DNA of 64,000 nt from Galerina marginata. Taxonomy: Eukaryota; Basidiomycota; Agaricomycetes; Agaricales; Galerinaceae. The translations under genes were made by a program, and so were the position numbers. The stretch lies in NCBI GenBank assembly GCA_023014335.1, contig JAECYW010000006.1, positions 1,984,001-2,048,000 of the forward strand, written 5' to 3'. The notes beneath the pieces are model-generated. The model did not search any database, was not told the DNA's origin, and saw only the letters and a list, made by a program, of their open reading frames with translations. Every line of letters starts with the position of its first letter. Position 1 is the first letter of the stretch. Positions 11,862-23,101 of the stretch are shown here, one piece after another.

Positions 11862-13687
11862 CTATCGTATCGGGTGTCCTTTCAATACATTGATGTTGGG
11901 TACTAGCATCCTGATCCTATGCATAACTTGGGCCTCGATGCTGTCGGCCACGCTGCTCATAAAACGGGCTTCGGGACTCTGCGGTTGGTATCGCCTCTCA
12001 TAAACCTCGAGTTCAGAGAGTCCCCAATCATGTATAGCGGCATGACGCGGTTCCACTTCAGGTTCCAGCTTTGATGAAGAGAGATATATCAGTCACTGAA
12101 TCGGCGGAGGGAGAAAGAGAGCAAACGTACGAAGTACGAAACCGAGTTGAAGATAAGAACGAGTGAAAATAATCCGGGCGATTTAGTGGCCAGCAAAAGG
12201 AGAAGAGGAAGATCTAGCAAGCCAACTTCGAGGTGCAGATGTTGGAGGTCATAAGGCCGGTGACTGAACACCCCCAGAACTTCGGCGACTTCGTCTCTGC
12301 TAAGGTAGTGGTCAGTAAGGCAGAGTCGTGTCAAAGTATCGCTGGATCTTCGAAGGAGGGGGATTGTTTTGACGACGGAGAGAAAGGGGAGCTCAAGCGC
12401 TTCAAGACCCGATAAATAGCTAGAATGAGACAGAAGTCTGTCGTTTATCGGCGTCCATTCATCTCTCTTCTGCTTGTAGATGGATGCCCTATCCATGGGG
12501 ATGATGGATTGTTCCGGCCATATTGCTGAAAGAGTTACCCAGTCTAAGGCTGACGGCTCGGGCTTTCAGAATGCGAAGCATCCCAGACTGGGTCAGACAG
12601 CGACCTTTGATTAAAGGATATCCGGCTACCGAATTCTCGAAGAGACGATAAAGATTCTGCGGGCAGAGCCTTATAAAAATACGCGAGATCTGCAGAAGAT
12701 GAAGAGGATATAAAGAGAGAACGGAGAGAGGTTTGACGATGGTTGATGAAGGGGATGATGGTGTTCAACAAATCCTGGCCTATCTGGGTCTTGGGTTGGC
12801 TCGATTGGGAGGTCCTCAGAGTCGCTTTCCCGCGTCGAAATGAAGTTTCACGGGTTTTCCTTTGATGCCTTTCATACCACCGGTTCTATAATCGAAATGA
12901 AATTCCAGTTCGTCGATGTTATCGAAGTTCGTGATTGCCAGAAGTTCCTTAAACTTGGGTATCTGGGCCCGCAAGACAAGCTTACGCAGACTCTTATCAA
13001 AAGAGGTCCTTGTCGAAGTCAAGAAGACTCGCGTGTCCTTGTTCAGAGGGAGGTCTCTCCACTCAAAATTCAATTCTAACGACGTTCGTCATCCCATTCA
13101 CAGCAGTAATCAAGGAATCGATTATCTCTTTGGAGGAGAATGCACTGACTGGCCTGCCCTTGCGATTCCCCAACACAAGCTCTTTCCCTGGTTCTGTCTG
13201 GAACTTTGACAGAATAGAGGTGAAGGAACGCCTCATTAATGTTTTCGCCTTGTTCGTCTTGATCAAGGCGTCGCGTTGTAGTAGATATTCGATAAACCAC
13301 GCTCTGATGTAAACTCTCTGGACGTGTTTCGCTACAAGGGGTTCTCTTTCAATGAACAATGAGTGGACCATTTTAAATAACAGACAGAGAGAAGTAAACA
13401 CACTGTAATCGTTGGAGCCGTCGTGTAAATGGTTTGTCAAGCTTGATCCACCGCACCTCACGATATCGCATATCGAGGGCGTAATTATAGAATGAACGGT
13501 TCACCCCCATGTACAGCGGCTCCAGTCCAGTCTGCAAGACGTATCCAGCGATGATGCGCCATATCTCGTCTGGGATGTCATTGCCAGTAATTTGTGGTTG
13601 CAGCTGTGACTCCGCTGGACGAGCACCAGTGCTCGGATTATGCATAGGCAGAGGGTGTTCTTCTCCGTCAACTTGGAGGTGGTCCAC
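11862..13687 (-). CDS. F-box protein with leucine-rich C-terminal region
   Basis: Probable substrate receptor of an SCF ubiquitin ligase. After a short polar start comes an F-box-like segment, NDIPDEIWRIIAGYVLQTG, followed by VNRSFYNYALDMRYREVRW, an arrangement common in basidiomycete F-box families. The first intron (about 13,330-13,396) joins RRLQRLQ to EPLVAKHVQR. Later exons hold loosely repeated leucine-rich segments such as LRSLFISSSSSADLAYFY and LTRLCLTDHYLSRDEVAEV, then the last exon with DWGLSELEVYERRY. Family expansion in Agaricomycetes is large, so a specific substrate cannot be named. The start at 13,687 is the first ATG of the frame; a downstream Met is also possible. Confidence 0.7.
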
Positions 13688-14239
13688 AGATACTGGAACT
13701 CAAACGTCGGCGAAAAAGGGAAAGATAAGTCGAGGTCGATGCGCATTTCCGAACCCCTGGACTTTATGTGTACCCTTTGCGGAAGATGGCGTGGCAGATG
13801 GCAGTCTGACTCTGAGTGGGTGGCACGCGTGTGAGCACAGTCAGTGCAAGCACAAATTGCACAATGCATATTTAATCAATTGTTAATACTCATAACTAGA
13901 GCAATGGCATTCGAAATACGGTAGCAACAAGAGGGAAACTACACTAAGAATATGTTTTGCAGCTCCTAATGGAAGTCTGACAGAGTGTAGATGGCTGCGG
14001 GTAACTCAGTCGTCCATTCATCATTCTATGATGCGAACTTTTGTAATGGTTTCATATGTCAAGAAATGTGGCAAGCCAGAACCGTTACACGAGGCTGGTA
14101 TAAGGAACTCAAAAGGAACTAGATCATGACCTGAGTACATACTGGAAGACCGTTAGAGAAGATAGGATGAGCAGAATGAAAGAGTAATTTACTCACAGAT
14201 ATAATAGTACAAACGCGAGTCAAAGAATACAATTAAACA
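13688..14239. other. Intergenic, nothing recognised
   Basis: AT-rich spacer between the 3' end of the DUF2470 gene and the 5' end of the F-box gene, both on the minus strand. It must contain the F-box promoter. No repeat or RNA gene was seen. Confidence 0.45.
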
Positions 14240-15074
14240 CTACTGGATTTTCATGACCGAGTCGATACGGGCCGCTTGGATGTTCTGTCTCAATTTCGCC
14301 CAGGTGGGGAACCCGGAGAGCAGTGTTGAGCAAACGTACAATGCCTAAAACAGCACGACGTGAGTATGGAGTAGAAGGGAAACCACGTTAGAATTTTGAA
14401 AGCTCACCCCAAGAAGGAACCCAGTTGAATGTTTGCGGCACAAGCTGTAAGTGTAGAACGACTCTGCAACGTGGGTAACAATGATGAACCAGTAAGAGAA
14501 TGTTACGATACGGTTTCCGGTGTAGGATATCACGAAGTCTGCGAAATTGCCAAGCGTAGACGTCTGTCCTCTGAAATAGTAGAGAAAGACAGTGAAAGTG
14601 ACCAAGATTGCCGACACCCAGGCATTTCTAGGGAATTCAAAGAATGTGATTTTCGGCGCTTTGATCTAGCCAAATAATTGTGCTATGAGCGTAGGTGTTG
14701 GCCAGAAAGACGGAGAACGCACCATTCCTAGACCCTCTTGTGCAAACGCCTTCATCTCCAACAGACGGGGCTTGACATCGTCGTACCCGGACAGGGGAGG
14801 TTCGATTAGGAACCTTCACCTCCTTCTTTGAACCTCCTTTCATAGTACAAGTCAAGGTCATGCTCTACATGTCATAAATAGTTTTGACGTGAGCATAAGA
14901 AACAAAGAACGAGCAATGAGGACGACCCACCTTGCAGTCAATGGCTGTCATCTCCGCGCTCGTGATGACCTCTTTGACTTTGCCAAACCACTTTGCATAT
15001 GCGACGAGAGTATCGGGGTGGTTCGACATGTACATGCGCAAAAATCCAGACTTCTCTGCGACGGGGTCAGACAT
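14240..15074 (-). CDS. DUF2470 / DUF4499-type membrane protein
   Basis: The N-terminal half (MSDPVAEKSGFLRMYMSNHP, then AYAKWFGKV and MTAIDCK) is a DUF2470 domain, a fold also found at the end of heme-linked HugZ-like proteins. After PLSGYDDVKPRLLEMKAF come three to four hydrophobic helices (VSAILVTFTVFLYYFRG, VTFSYWFIIVTHVAESFYTY and ALYVCSTLLSGFPTWAKL), the DUF4499-like part. This domain pair is typical of fungi; its role is unknown. The last intron (GTGAGC donor, TTTTAG acceptor) joins GFLLG to ALYVCST. Two defects are visible: one extra base near 14,816, and an in-frame TAG at 14,666-14,668 before IKAPKITFFEFPR. If the stop is real the gene is broken, but other genes here show similar single-base faults. 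Confidence 0.7.
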
Positions 15075-15531
15075 AGTTGGTATCTGGTGTTGGTTGGGTA
15101 TTGGTTAAGCTTAAAAAGACGAGAAGGAAGCCAAGGTCAAGCAAATTACAGCCCAGGGTACAGGTACAGGTTATATGAAACGCAGGAGAGACGTGGAGGT
15201 CAACAAGTGGTAGCCTGCTGAACGAGGGCCTGAGTAAAAGTCACTCGGCTACTGACGAAGCGCGGTACTCGTGAGCGTTCCGGACAAATCGGTTACCGTC
15301 ACATCCGACGCATCGTTCGTCACACAGGCGGCCACGGTCTGCAAGTCGAACTCAAGCTGCAAGTCGCCAGCAAGCAGTCGCATAACTGATATCATTCCTA
15401 ATTTCACCGAATATCTCAAGAAGAGCTTTGTAATCGTGGTGAACTGAAAAACTCGGTGGGAACAAATGCAATTAAATATATTGAGACTGCTTAACGTCTT
15501 CTCCTGATATTGGAACAAAAAAAAGCCAAAT
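15075..15531. other. Intergenic between two minus-strand genes
   Basis: Contains the promoter of the DUF2470 gene and the 3' side of the DenD-like gene. A minus-strand frame (15249-15611) reads a threonine-rich tail ending TDLSGTLTSTALRQ, but it overlaps the end of the dehydrogenase and matches no known family, so it is not called. Confidence 0.4.
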
Positions 15532-16757
15532 TCATGCAATTCCGGCAGCGACGTCCTTCTTGAACTGGCGCACAACAGGCTCCATACCGCCCTCGTCCAC
15601 AAAGAATCCAAGACTTAAAGGGTACTTGTTGTCGAAAGCGGAAGGCCAGGACGAAACGATGCGTCTATTGACGGGATCGTCTTTAAATTTGACAAGGTCC
15701 AGGGCCTGCTGACCTCCGACTTTCAGGAGAGCGTCCAGCTCGTCCTTGACGCTTGCAGTGAAGCCAGGAAGGCAAACGACGCGGGTGTGGGAAAAGAACT
15801 TCTCGGCAGGGACGTGTTTGGCGACAACGAAGTTTTTGATTGTAGTTTCGGGTGAAGCGAGCCACGATTGTAGCGAGAGTTCTGGAGAGTCGATAGAGTC
15901 GCCTACAGGGCAGATTGCTTCCAGGACCCTTGAGAGGTTCACGGATAACACCTAAAAATATTCATAAGTCAGGAATAAACTTGCAACAAGAGCAGAGAGA
16001 CAAACCTGAAATAAAGGCGGACGTAGCATTTGAAGGAACACCTGGCCGCACAACAATAGTAGGAAGACGCATGATACGACCGTCGATCCAGCCGCGACGG
16101 GTGTACTCGTTCACCATGAGCTCCGAGGTAAGCTTGCCCATGCCATATGAGCTTTCAGGAGTGGCGATCGTTGAGGGTGTGATGACGTCGGGCTATAGTA
16201 AACAAATCAAAAACTCAAACGTATGGAAAAGGCCGGAAATTGAATTGACCAGAGGACCGCCATAGACAGCTAATGACGATGTGAAGATGAATTTGATGGG
16301 GGGCTTGCCATGGGTACGGGCAGTCTCAAGCAGTGAACGAACAGAATCGATGTTAATCTGGGAAAGAACTGTTTAATAAACCCTTCGATGCAGAAAATCG
16401 CGGGATACAAACTTTCACACCGAGCTCGAAGTTGTCTTCCGATCCTCTTGACATGATGCCGTGCAAGCAGTAGATGGTGTCAGGAACACCGAACTCTGTC
16501 TTAAACTAGAGCATCAATCTGAGCCTGATCGCTCAAGTCGGCCTTGAGAACAACAGCTTTGGATCCAGCAGGCGCTTTGGGTTCCACAATGTCGGCGAGA
16601 ATAAGGTTGACGTCAGGGTGTCAGAGGGATCGGCGACCAAGGCAGCGGCGAGCTGGTTAAGCCGCAATCAGTACTCGAAATGACATCATGAAAAGGGAGA
16701 ACTTGCAAGACCACCAAGCCACCCAGCAGCGCCAGTAACTAGGACAGTGTTGGGCAT
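15532..16757 (-). CDS. DenD-like NAD-dependent SDR dehydrogenase/epimerase
   Basis: Extended short-chain dehydrogenase related to D-erythronate dehydrogenase (DenD), which oxidises a four-carbon sugar acid. The start MPNTVLVTGAAGWLGG carries the nucleotide-binding glycine motif TGAAGWLG. Further on are IYCLHGIMSRGSEDNFELGV-like sequence and the active-site YxxxK (ESSYGMGKLTSE). The C-terminus, SLGFFVDEGGMEPVVRQFKK, is typical of DenD relatives. Several 50-60 bp introns are present. Single-base faults lie near 15,926 (extra base between REPLKG and EAICPVGD) and near 16,617 (a missing base). It is divergent from the RpiB gene across a 490-bp shared promoter, suggesting co-regulation. The family assignment is firm; the actual substrate in this fungus is inferred only. 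Confidence 0.8.
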
Positions 16758-17250
16758 AATGAATCGAAGCAGGAGAGGAAGGGAAAGTTGTAAGAAAAGG
16801 CGAAGTGTTCACAGCCGGCTATTATCGACGCGCTATATAAAGCCTCTGCCGGACCTTCCCAGAGGGCCCATTCCCGGGTGGGGTATCTGGAGAAACGAAA
16901 AACTTGCAAGATGATGAAATCCGGGGACATACGAATACTGGCATGGTTGGAAGTTGGAAGGACAACGGGAGAATCGAGCCGGCAGCAAGGTTAGGCACAT
17001 TCATCACGTGATGCGTCATAGGCGCCTACAACCATTTTGATCGATCGATCACTTGAATCTTAACTCCTCCCGGAAGTATCTTCTTGGATATTTTCTATCC
17101 TCTGGAACTATAGGAAGTACCTGAGTCCTGACGGCCCAGACGTTGAGTAGTTTCTCCGGATGCACCGTTTGATAGCATCTAAGGTAAAAGCTCATCTCTG
17201 ACGCCAACAGAAGGTGAATCCCTCCTTTAAACTCCTTTCCAGCCTTGACA
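16758..17250. promoter_or_regulatory. Shared divergent promoter of the DenD-like and RpiB genes
   Basis: The two ATGs face away from each other with 493 bp between them. The spacer contains a palindrome ATCACGTGAT (about 17,005) with an E-box core, a GATCGATCGATC run (about 17,039), and a TCCGGA palindrome (about 17,155). A TCCGGA also occurs in the next divergent promoter of this cluster. Which, if any, is bound by the cluster regulator is not known. Confidence 0.5.
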
Positions 17251-17857
17251 ATGTCGAAGGTTAACGGTATACCTCATTCTAAGAAATGGCGCATCATTAT
17301 CGGCTGCGATGTAAGATATAATTATTCCCATTCTCCAACATTACACCAACCGCGCCCCTGTAGGATGCCGGACTATTATACAAGAACACCATCAAAGCCG
17401 ATTTACTCAAAGACCCGCGCGTGGTAGATCTAGTCGACGTAGGTGTTAATGACGACGAACACACTGCATATGCACACGTTGCCGTATCGGCTGCGCAGAA
17501 GGTCGCTTCAGGCCAGGCCGACCGCGCTATTCTGATTTGTGGCACTGGACTTGGTACGCTCCATCAATTAATTAGACGCCTTGGGTGTTATTCTGAACTA
17601 TTCTTACAGGTGTTGCAATCGCAGCCAACAAAGTTCCGGGGGTGCGCGCAATAACTGCCCACGACAGCTTCTCAATAGAGAGGTCTGTTCTTAGCAATAA
17701 CGCCCAGGTTTTGTGCATGGGCCAGCGCGTTGTGGGAATTGAATTGGCCAGGAGGTTGGTGAAAGAATGGTTGGGGTATGAGTTCGATTCGGCTTCACCA
17801 TCAGCGCTCAAGGTCGACTTAATAAGCCAATACGAGGTGGTTCCCGCTTGCCCTTAG
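17251..17857 (+). CDS. RpiB/LacAB-family sugar-phosphate isomerase
   Basis: Aldose-ketose isomerase of the RpiB fold. It acts on ribose 5-phosphate or, in tetritol pathways, on erythrulose phosphate. Three exons (17251-17310, 17364-17553, 17610-17857) splice without error to 165 residues. The N-terminus IIIGCD joins [15 protein letters not shown] across the first intron. The signature [19 protein letters not shown] carries the catalytic Cys, followed by [20 protein letters not shown] and [10 protein letters not shown], matching the substrate-binding parts of RpiB. Most fungi use the unrelated RpiA, so an RpiB next to a DenD-like enzyme, an aldolase and a transporter points to a peripheral sugar pathway rather than the pentose phosphate route. 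Confidence 0.9.
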
Positions 17858-18201
17858 AATAAATTGTTGTATTCTTCTACCCTTAACCATCAGCCACTTG
17901 ATATCGACTCAGACTGTGTCACTTAGCGAAGTATGTAAAGTTTGGGGATTTTAAAAAGGTTACCCAGTAGAAGTAAGTACTACACAGGTAAAACGTCAAG
18001 AACCAATCCAGTAGAACAGGTAGAAGCTTTATGAGTGTTCTGGCTCTGGCCATTTATTATTGTAAGACATGACTGCCAAACGAGAACGATGTCGCGATGC
18101 ATGACCTCCCGAGCTATCAAAATGATAGTGTTTATACAAACACGTATGAGGGAATTCTGAATAGGTTCTTATGTCTTTGCATTCAGTCGTACAGTTGAAA
18201 T
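17858..18201. other. Convergent 3' spacer
   Basis: Lies between the ends of the RpiB and aldolase genes, which run towards each other. No gene or repeat was recognised. Confidence 0.5.
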
Positions 18202-19420
18202 CTATGCTTTACCCGACGATCCAAACAACGTGAAGAAGCGATCGCAATTCTTAGCAAAGACCTCAGTTGCATCTTCCACTGCATCTGGGAACGGCTTCGA
18301 CAGAAGGTTCTGGCCTAAGGCTTTGGCATATGGATCGCGACACCAACTATTGACATTAATCTAATAAATAGAGTTGAGTGATTAGTTTCGTTCCGAATTT
18401 CTGGATCGTTATGCATGACTATACCTTGCTGACGCCGTTCTTAATGCACTCGACAAACAGGGAGTCAGGGAGCTCGTCCGTCCCGTGGAGGCAGATAGGC
18501 ACCTTTCCTTGGAACTCGGTGTGAAGATCCTTGAGGCTACGATAATAAAGATAAGCAAATGGACAACGCTGAGCATTACAACGAAACGTACATTTGTTGA
18601 CGGAAGTTAGGTGGGTTGAGATAAGAACCATGCAAGTTGCCAATACTGGGTGCTAGGATGATTGCGCCGGTGCTAATTTAAAACACATTTTTGGTCTTAA
18701 TAACCAGAAGGCGCGAATTATGGAAGACGTACCCAGCCATAAAGGCTTTTGCCTTTGCGGGGTCGGTAAGCTTGGCGTCAGAGATCATACGCAGACCAGC
18801 CTCGCCTCCCTCGAGTCGCCCGAGCTCGACTTCAACGGCAACGCCGGATTTCAGTGCACGCTCGACATAGGGCTTGGCAATAGCAATGTTCTCCTCGTCG
18901 GTCTACCGAAATAAATTAAGCGCAATGGACATTTTAATGAAGTGATATTCGATAGCATACATCGGCGTGACTGGCGTCTACCATGATACTGTCAAAAGCG
19001 ATGCCCTGCTCGGCGAGGCTTAGTGCGAGCTCCAGATGTTCTGGATCGGTAGCATGGTCGAGATGCACGGCAATGGGTACAGAAGCTTGGTGGGCTCTAT
19101 TTTGGCAGTGAGTACCAGTACGACTAATCCACGCTGAATAAATCGCTCACACGTCGAGGCAGAACTTCAAGAATGGTCCTTTGCCGTACGCAAGAGTAAT
19201 AGGGAAAAGTTGGAGGATAGCAGGACTGCGTGCGCGTTCGGCAGCGCGAACTAGACCGATAGCCATTTGGGTATCATAGCTAGAGATGACCACGAATCTG
19301 TAAGCGATCATGATGTAATAAAATTACAGATGAAACGTACCAGGTCTGGGCGAGAATCCCATAGCCTTCGCGTTCGGCCTTGTTAAGAATTTCAAGAGTG
19401 AGATTTCCTTCGAGTGACAT
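18202..19420 (-). CDS. Class II (zinc) ketose-phosphate aldolase
   Basis: Member of the fructose-bisphosphate/tagatose-bisphosphate aldolase class II family (FBA_II, GatY/KbaY-like), which splits a ketose phosphate to dihydroxyacetone phosphate and an aldehyde. Start MSLEGNLTLEILNKAEREGY. Zinc-ligand regions are all present: AVHLDHATDPEHLELA, then VEVELGRLEGGEAG, APSIGNLHGSYLNPPNF and ICLHGTDELPD. The C-terminus reads INVNSWCRDPYAKALG and ends SSGKA. Six or so short introns, no frame break, about 330 residues. It is divergent from the MFS permease. In the cluster it could perform the carbon-carbon cleavage that delivers triose phosphate to glycolysis. A standard glycolytic aldolase role is less likely, given the neighbours and the divergent sequence. 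Confidence 0.88.
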
Positions 19421-20427
19421 GGTCAGTACGCAAACGTGAGCAACAACCAAGCAACAACGTTTGACTCGGAGGAGCGAAGACAAGAATAAGACTGCGAGTT
19501 ATCCGGCCATCTGGCACGATTTAAACGCAAAGGGATACGGTGGAAGCACCACAGTCCCGTTCCAACTTCCAACTTCCCAAGAGTGTGTGAAGGCTTGGTG
19601 AAGGCACGAAATGAGAGCCGACGCGCCTCCGGAACAAAATCTGGAGATCCCGGAAATTTGCTCACCCGAGCCCGCGTCATCTCCCGATAATAACAAAGCC
19701 AAAGAGTGATACCCCGACGGTTTCTGAGCTCGCGTCTGAAATTTATCCTCCACTCTGACTCTGTTGCTACTTTGCAACGAAAATTTCTCGAACAAAAATT
19801 TTCTCCGTCCCTCCCCGGGGCACCTTTTGTCTTCACAAGCACGAGCACCCAAGAGAACTTCGAGACATGGATGAAACCCAAGCTGTTTTTTCCAAATTCT
19901 CCAAAAGCCATGACACAAGTAAATACGAATGTTCAATGCCGGGTATTGAGTGGAACAGGTGACGCCAATGACGCTCATTCCTTGGACCCTCGAGGACTGC
20001 ACTGGCAATCGATCCGCATATCGAAGGATCAATAGTCAGCCGATCTAAGTCAGGGACTCTTGCCGTCTGCATTGCGATAATAATATTGGCCTCTCCCCGA
20101 TCTACATCTTTCCGTCCTTGCCATGTGGAGGCATCCCTCCTCTGGGCATTCGAAACTTATATGACCGGTCCAATCCCGTCCACTGGCTGTGCCTCCAGAA
20201 GGTTTCGACCAGAACTGTCAACAGACCCTTCCCGGACGCATATCGAGCCTGAGGGGTCCGGGGTAATTAAACTTCGAGACCTGGAGTCGACTTGACGTTG
20301 GCTCTCCTGAATTTTGCGGGGTGGTCATTTGGTAAGGGCTTGCATAAAGAGCTCGACTGAATATCCAGCAACGGACAAGGGTCATTCTCTCCACCTTTCC
20401 CCGCACGACCTCTCTCCCCTTGCCGCT
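19421..20427. promoter_or_regulatory. Divergent promoter region of aldolase and MFS permease
   Basis: A 1-kb spacer between two divergently transcribed cluster genes. Open frames here on both strands are overlapping and unrecognisable. A TCCGGA palindrome lies near 19,628 with a second CCCGGA nearby, similar to the other divergent promoter of the cluster. Confidence 0.45.
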
Positions 20428-22352
20428 ATGGGGAAATCAAGTTCTTCATCTTCAGTCAATACCAATGACGACTTCGATCCTGCAACCGCAGGTCTTCACG
20501 CCGAACTCAGAGGCCGAAAGACGTCTTGTGCGCAAGATTGACAAGCGTATTGTACGGATATTCGAACTGCCTGGGTCATAGCCCACTGACCTATTTCTAA
20601 TTAGGTGCCCACTATCTGGGTTCTGTATACGCTTTCATATCTCGATCGCTCTAACATCGGTAATGCCAAAGTCGGCGGTATGCAAGCTGATCTTGGATTC
20701 AATTCCAACCAGTACTCTATTCTCCTACTCGTTTTTTTCGTAAGTGCAATTACTATACTTTACTTGTAGACATTGATTAAACGTCCGATGTCTAGATTTC
20801 CTATGTCATTTTCGAGGTTCCTTCAAACATGATTTTGACGCGTGTCCGCCCATCGATATAGTAATTCACTTTCTTGACATGCTTTTGCACTTTTTCAATC
20901 TTTTCTGTTTTGTTTTGCGTAGCTTGTCTACTTTATGCTTCATCTGGGGCACGGTGGCTGCTTGCATGGCCGCCGTGCAGACATGGCAATCACTCGCCGG
21001 TGTGCGTTTTGCTCTTGGTGTTGCTGAGGCTGGCTTCGCTCCCGGAATCGCCTTCTATCTGTCCTCCTGGTATAAGCGACATGAACTTGCCAAGAGGTAT
21101 TCAATCTACTATACCGCCACCGCGGTCTCTGTGAGTCTTCGTGATTTTTGAGGTTTAAGATTTGATCTCATCGATGTTACTTAGGGTGCCTTCTCTGGCC
21201 TCCTCGCTGGCGTTATCACTGACCACCTTAAACTTGCACGTGGCATTGCTGGTTGGAGATGGCTTCTCCTCATCGAAGGTGTCGCGTCTTGCGCTGCTGG
21301 TGTGTTTCTTGCCATTTTATTTTGTGTCGATGTCTCTCCTGACCATTGCTTCCAGCTCTCATTACTTGGATGATTCTGCCTGACTGGCCATCCACGACAA
21401 GTTGGCTCACACCTGAGGAGAAGGTTAACTCATTCATCTCTCGGCGATCTGATGCTAATGATCATCATTCTCAGTTTTTGGCAGTCCAACGTCTTGCTCA
21501 TGACGGTATCGGTAATACTGGAGGCGACTCGCAGCCGTCACACAAAGAGGCCGCGAAGATGGCTCTCACCGACTGGCGCACATGGGTCCTTGTCGTCATG
21601 TACATGCTTGCCACTGGATCACAGACTATCCAATACTTTATTCCTTCTCTCGTCAAAGAGCTCGGTTACAAAGGTTACACTGCGCAGTATATGACCATCC
21701 CCATCTACGGCACTGCCTTTGTTGGAATCCTTACGTTTTGCTTCCTGTCTGATTGGAGGAAGGAGCGAGCCAACTTTATTACTATCGCGGCGTGCATTGC
21801 CTGTGTCAGTTTCATTATAACGGTCGCCTCGAACAACCACAAAGTCAAATATGCCTTCCTGTGTTTTGCTGTTGCTGGGGTTTACGCTGCCTGCCCGCTC
21901 ACTTTGCTGGTAAGCCCTGGATCTCGTTGTCGAATCGCTGGCCATATAACGACTCTGTTTAGTGGGTGTCCAGCATTATTGACCATCCAGCCGAAAAACG
22001 TGCAATTGCTATCGCCCTTGTAAACGCACTTGGAAACTCGTATGTATTCTAGCATCTCACTTTCGTCGCCATAAAGCTCTAACCCTCTGTCAGTGCATCC
22101 ATCTATGGCTCTTTCATGTGGCCCTCAACGGACGGGCCTCGCTTTGTTTCTGGTTTCGCTATCACGACGTACGCATGGCTGCCATCTACTCCTATTTTAA
22201 ATCTAAAATGGGCTCTCAGTGTCTTCGTATTCTTGCTTGCGGTCCTTGCCCAGGCTAACAAATACGCCAACATCAGATGGCCCGGAAATAAACTTAACAC
22301 CGATACCATTGCGGGAAAAATGGAGAAGGACAGTGACAATATGAGCGTCTGA
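20428..22352 (+). CDS. MFS transporter of the anion:cation symporter (Dal5/Tna1-like) family
   Basis: Plasma-membrane importer with 12 predicted helices. The cytoplasmic start MGKSSSSSSVNTNDDFD leads, after one extra base near 20,491, into EAERRLVRKIDKRI, the standard lead-in of this family. Then come VPTIWVLYTLSYLDRSNIGN (helix 1 with the DRSN motif), SYVIFEVPSNMILTRVRPS, GVAEAGFAPGIAFYLSSWYK and the loop WLTPEEK. The second half holds MALTDWRTWVLVVMYML and PSLVKELGYKG. It ends with a tail containing WPGNKLN. Introns are short. Members carry carboxylates, vitamins or allantoate, so an acidic sugar such as erythronate or threonate is a reasonable guess for this cluster. Confidence 0.87.
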
Positions 22353-23101
22353 GCTCTATCCGCATACCCCTGTACTTGCCCATGGTTAAACCCCACATTC
22401 GTCAGTTTCTCCAATCATTATTTTATTCTATCGCTAGCTAGTACCCATGACGATTTTACCGGAATTGTTTTTCTTACGAACCTTCATGTAACTCAAGATT
22501 GTATTTTCGTACGCATTTCGAGCATAACGAACCTATTTTGGATATGCTTCGCTTCGTTTCGTAGGTTTTTGTGGGTGGTTTTGGAAAGCACTGTTAGTCA
22601 TTTTGAGTTTGTAATGCTTCTCTAATTGCCATATGCTGAGATCGGCAGAGATATGTGCACATGGAGGTGGTGCTTATTGGAAAGACCTGCAATTGCTTCC
22701 GTCGAACAAGCTAGAATCGAACTTGAACAGACTTGAACAAACCGAAACAAGGCCTCAAAGAAAATAGAACGTCGAATATTAATATTATACGTCGAAATAC
22801 TTATTTTCCTCTAGGAGCATCGTAGAAAAGAAAAATCATTCATCGGAATACTGTATCAAATCGGAGGCCACCGGACCGCGTATACTTTGGAAGCGATGGG
22901 AACGTCCGGGAGATGTCTAAAATTGGGAGTACCCCTTTTCTGCAGATCTCTTCGAGGCTCCCGTACCTTGGCAGAACGTTTACCTCCAATTTTAGGGTTC
23001 AATAATGCGCAATTACGCCCATTCTGCTCCGCGCCTCGGCAAGATCGGTATCCAAAATTCTCTCCTTCGGATCGACATAGAGCTTTCAGAATCCTTCCCT
23101 C
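22353..23101. other. Intergenic spacer
   Basis: Holds the 3' end of the permease gene and the promoter of the zinc-cluster regulator. AT-rich, with a nearly palindromic tract around 22,768-22,795 (centre AATATTAATATT). No gene was recognised. Confidence 0.45.

Noticed and set aside
19423..20072. Several frames of 79-177 codons on both strands in the aldolase/permease spacer
   Set aside because: They overlap one another and show no family features; the spacer fits a divergent promoter.
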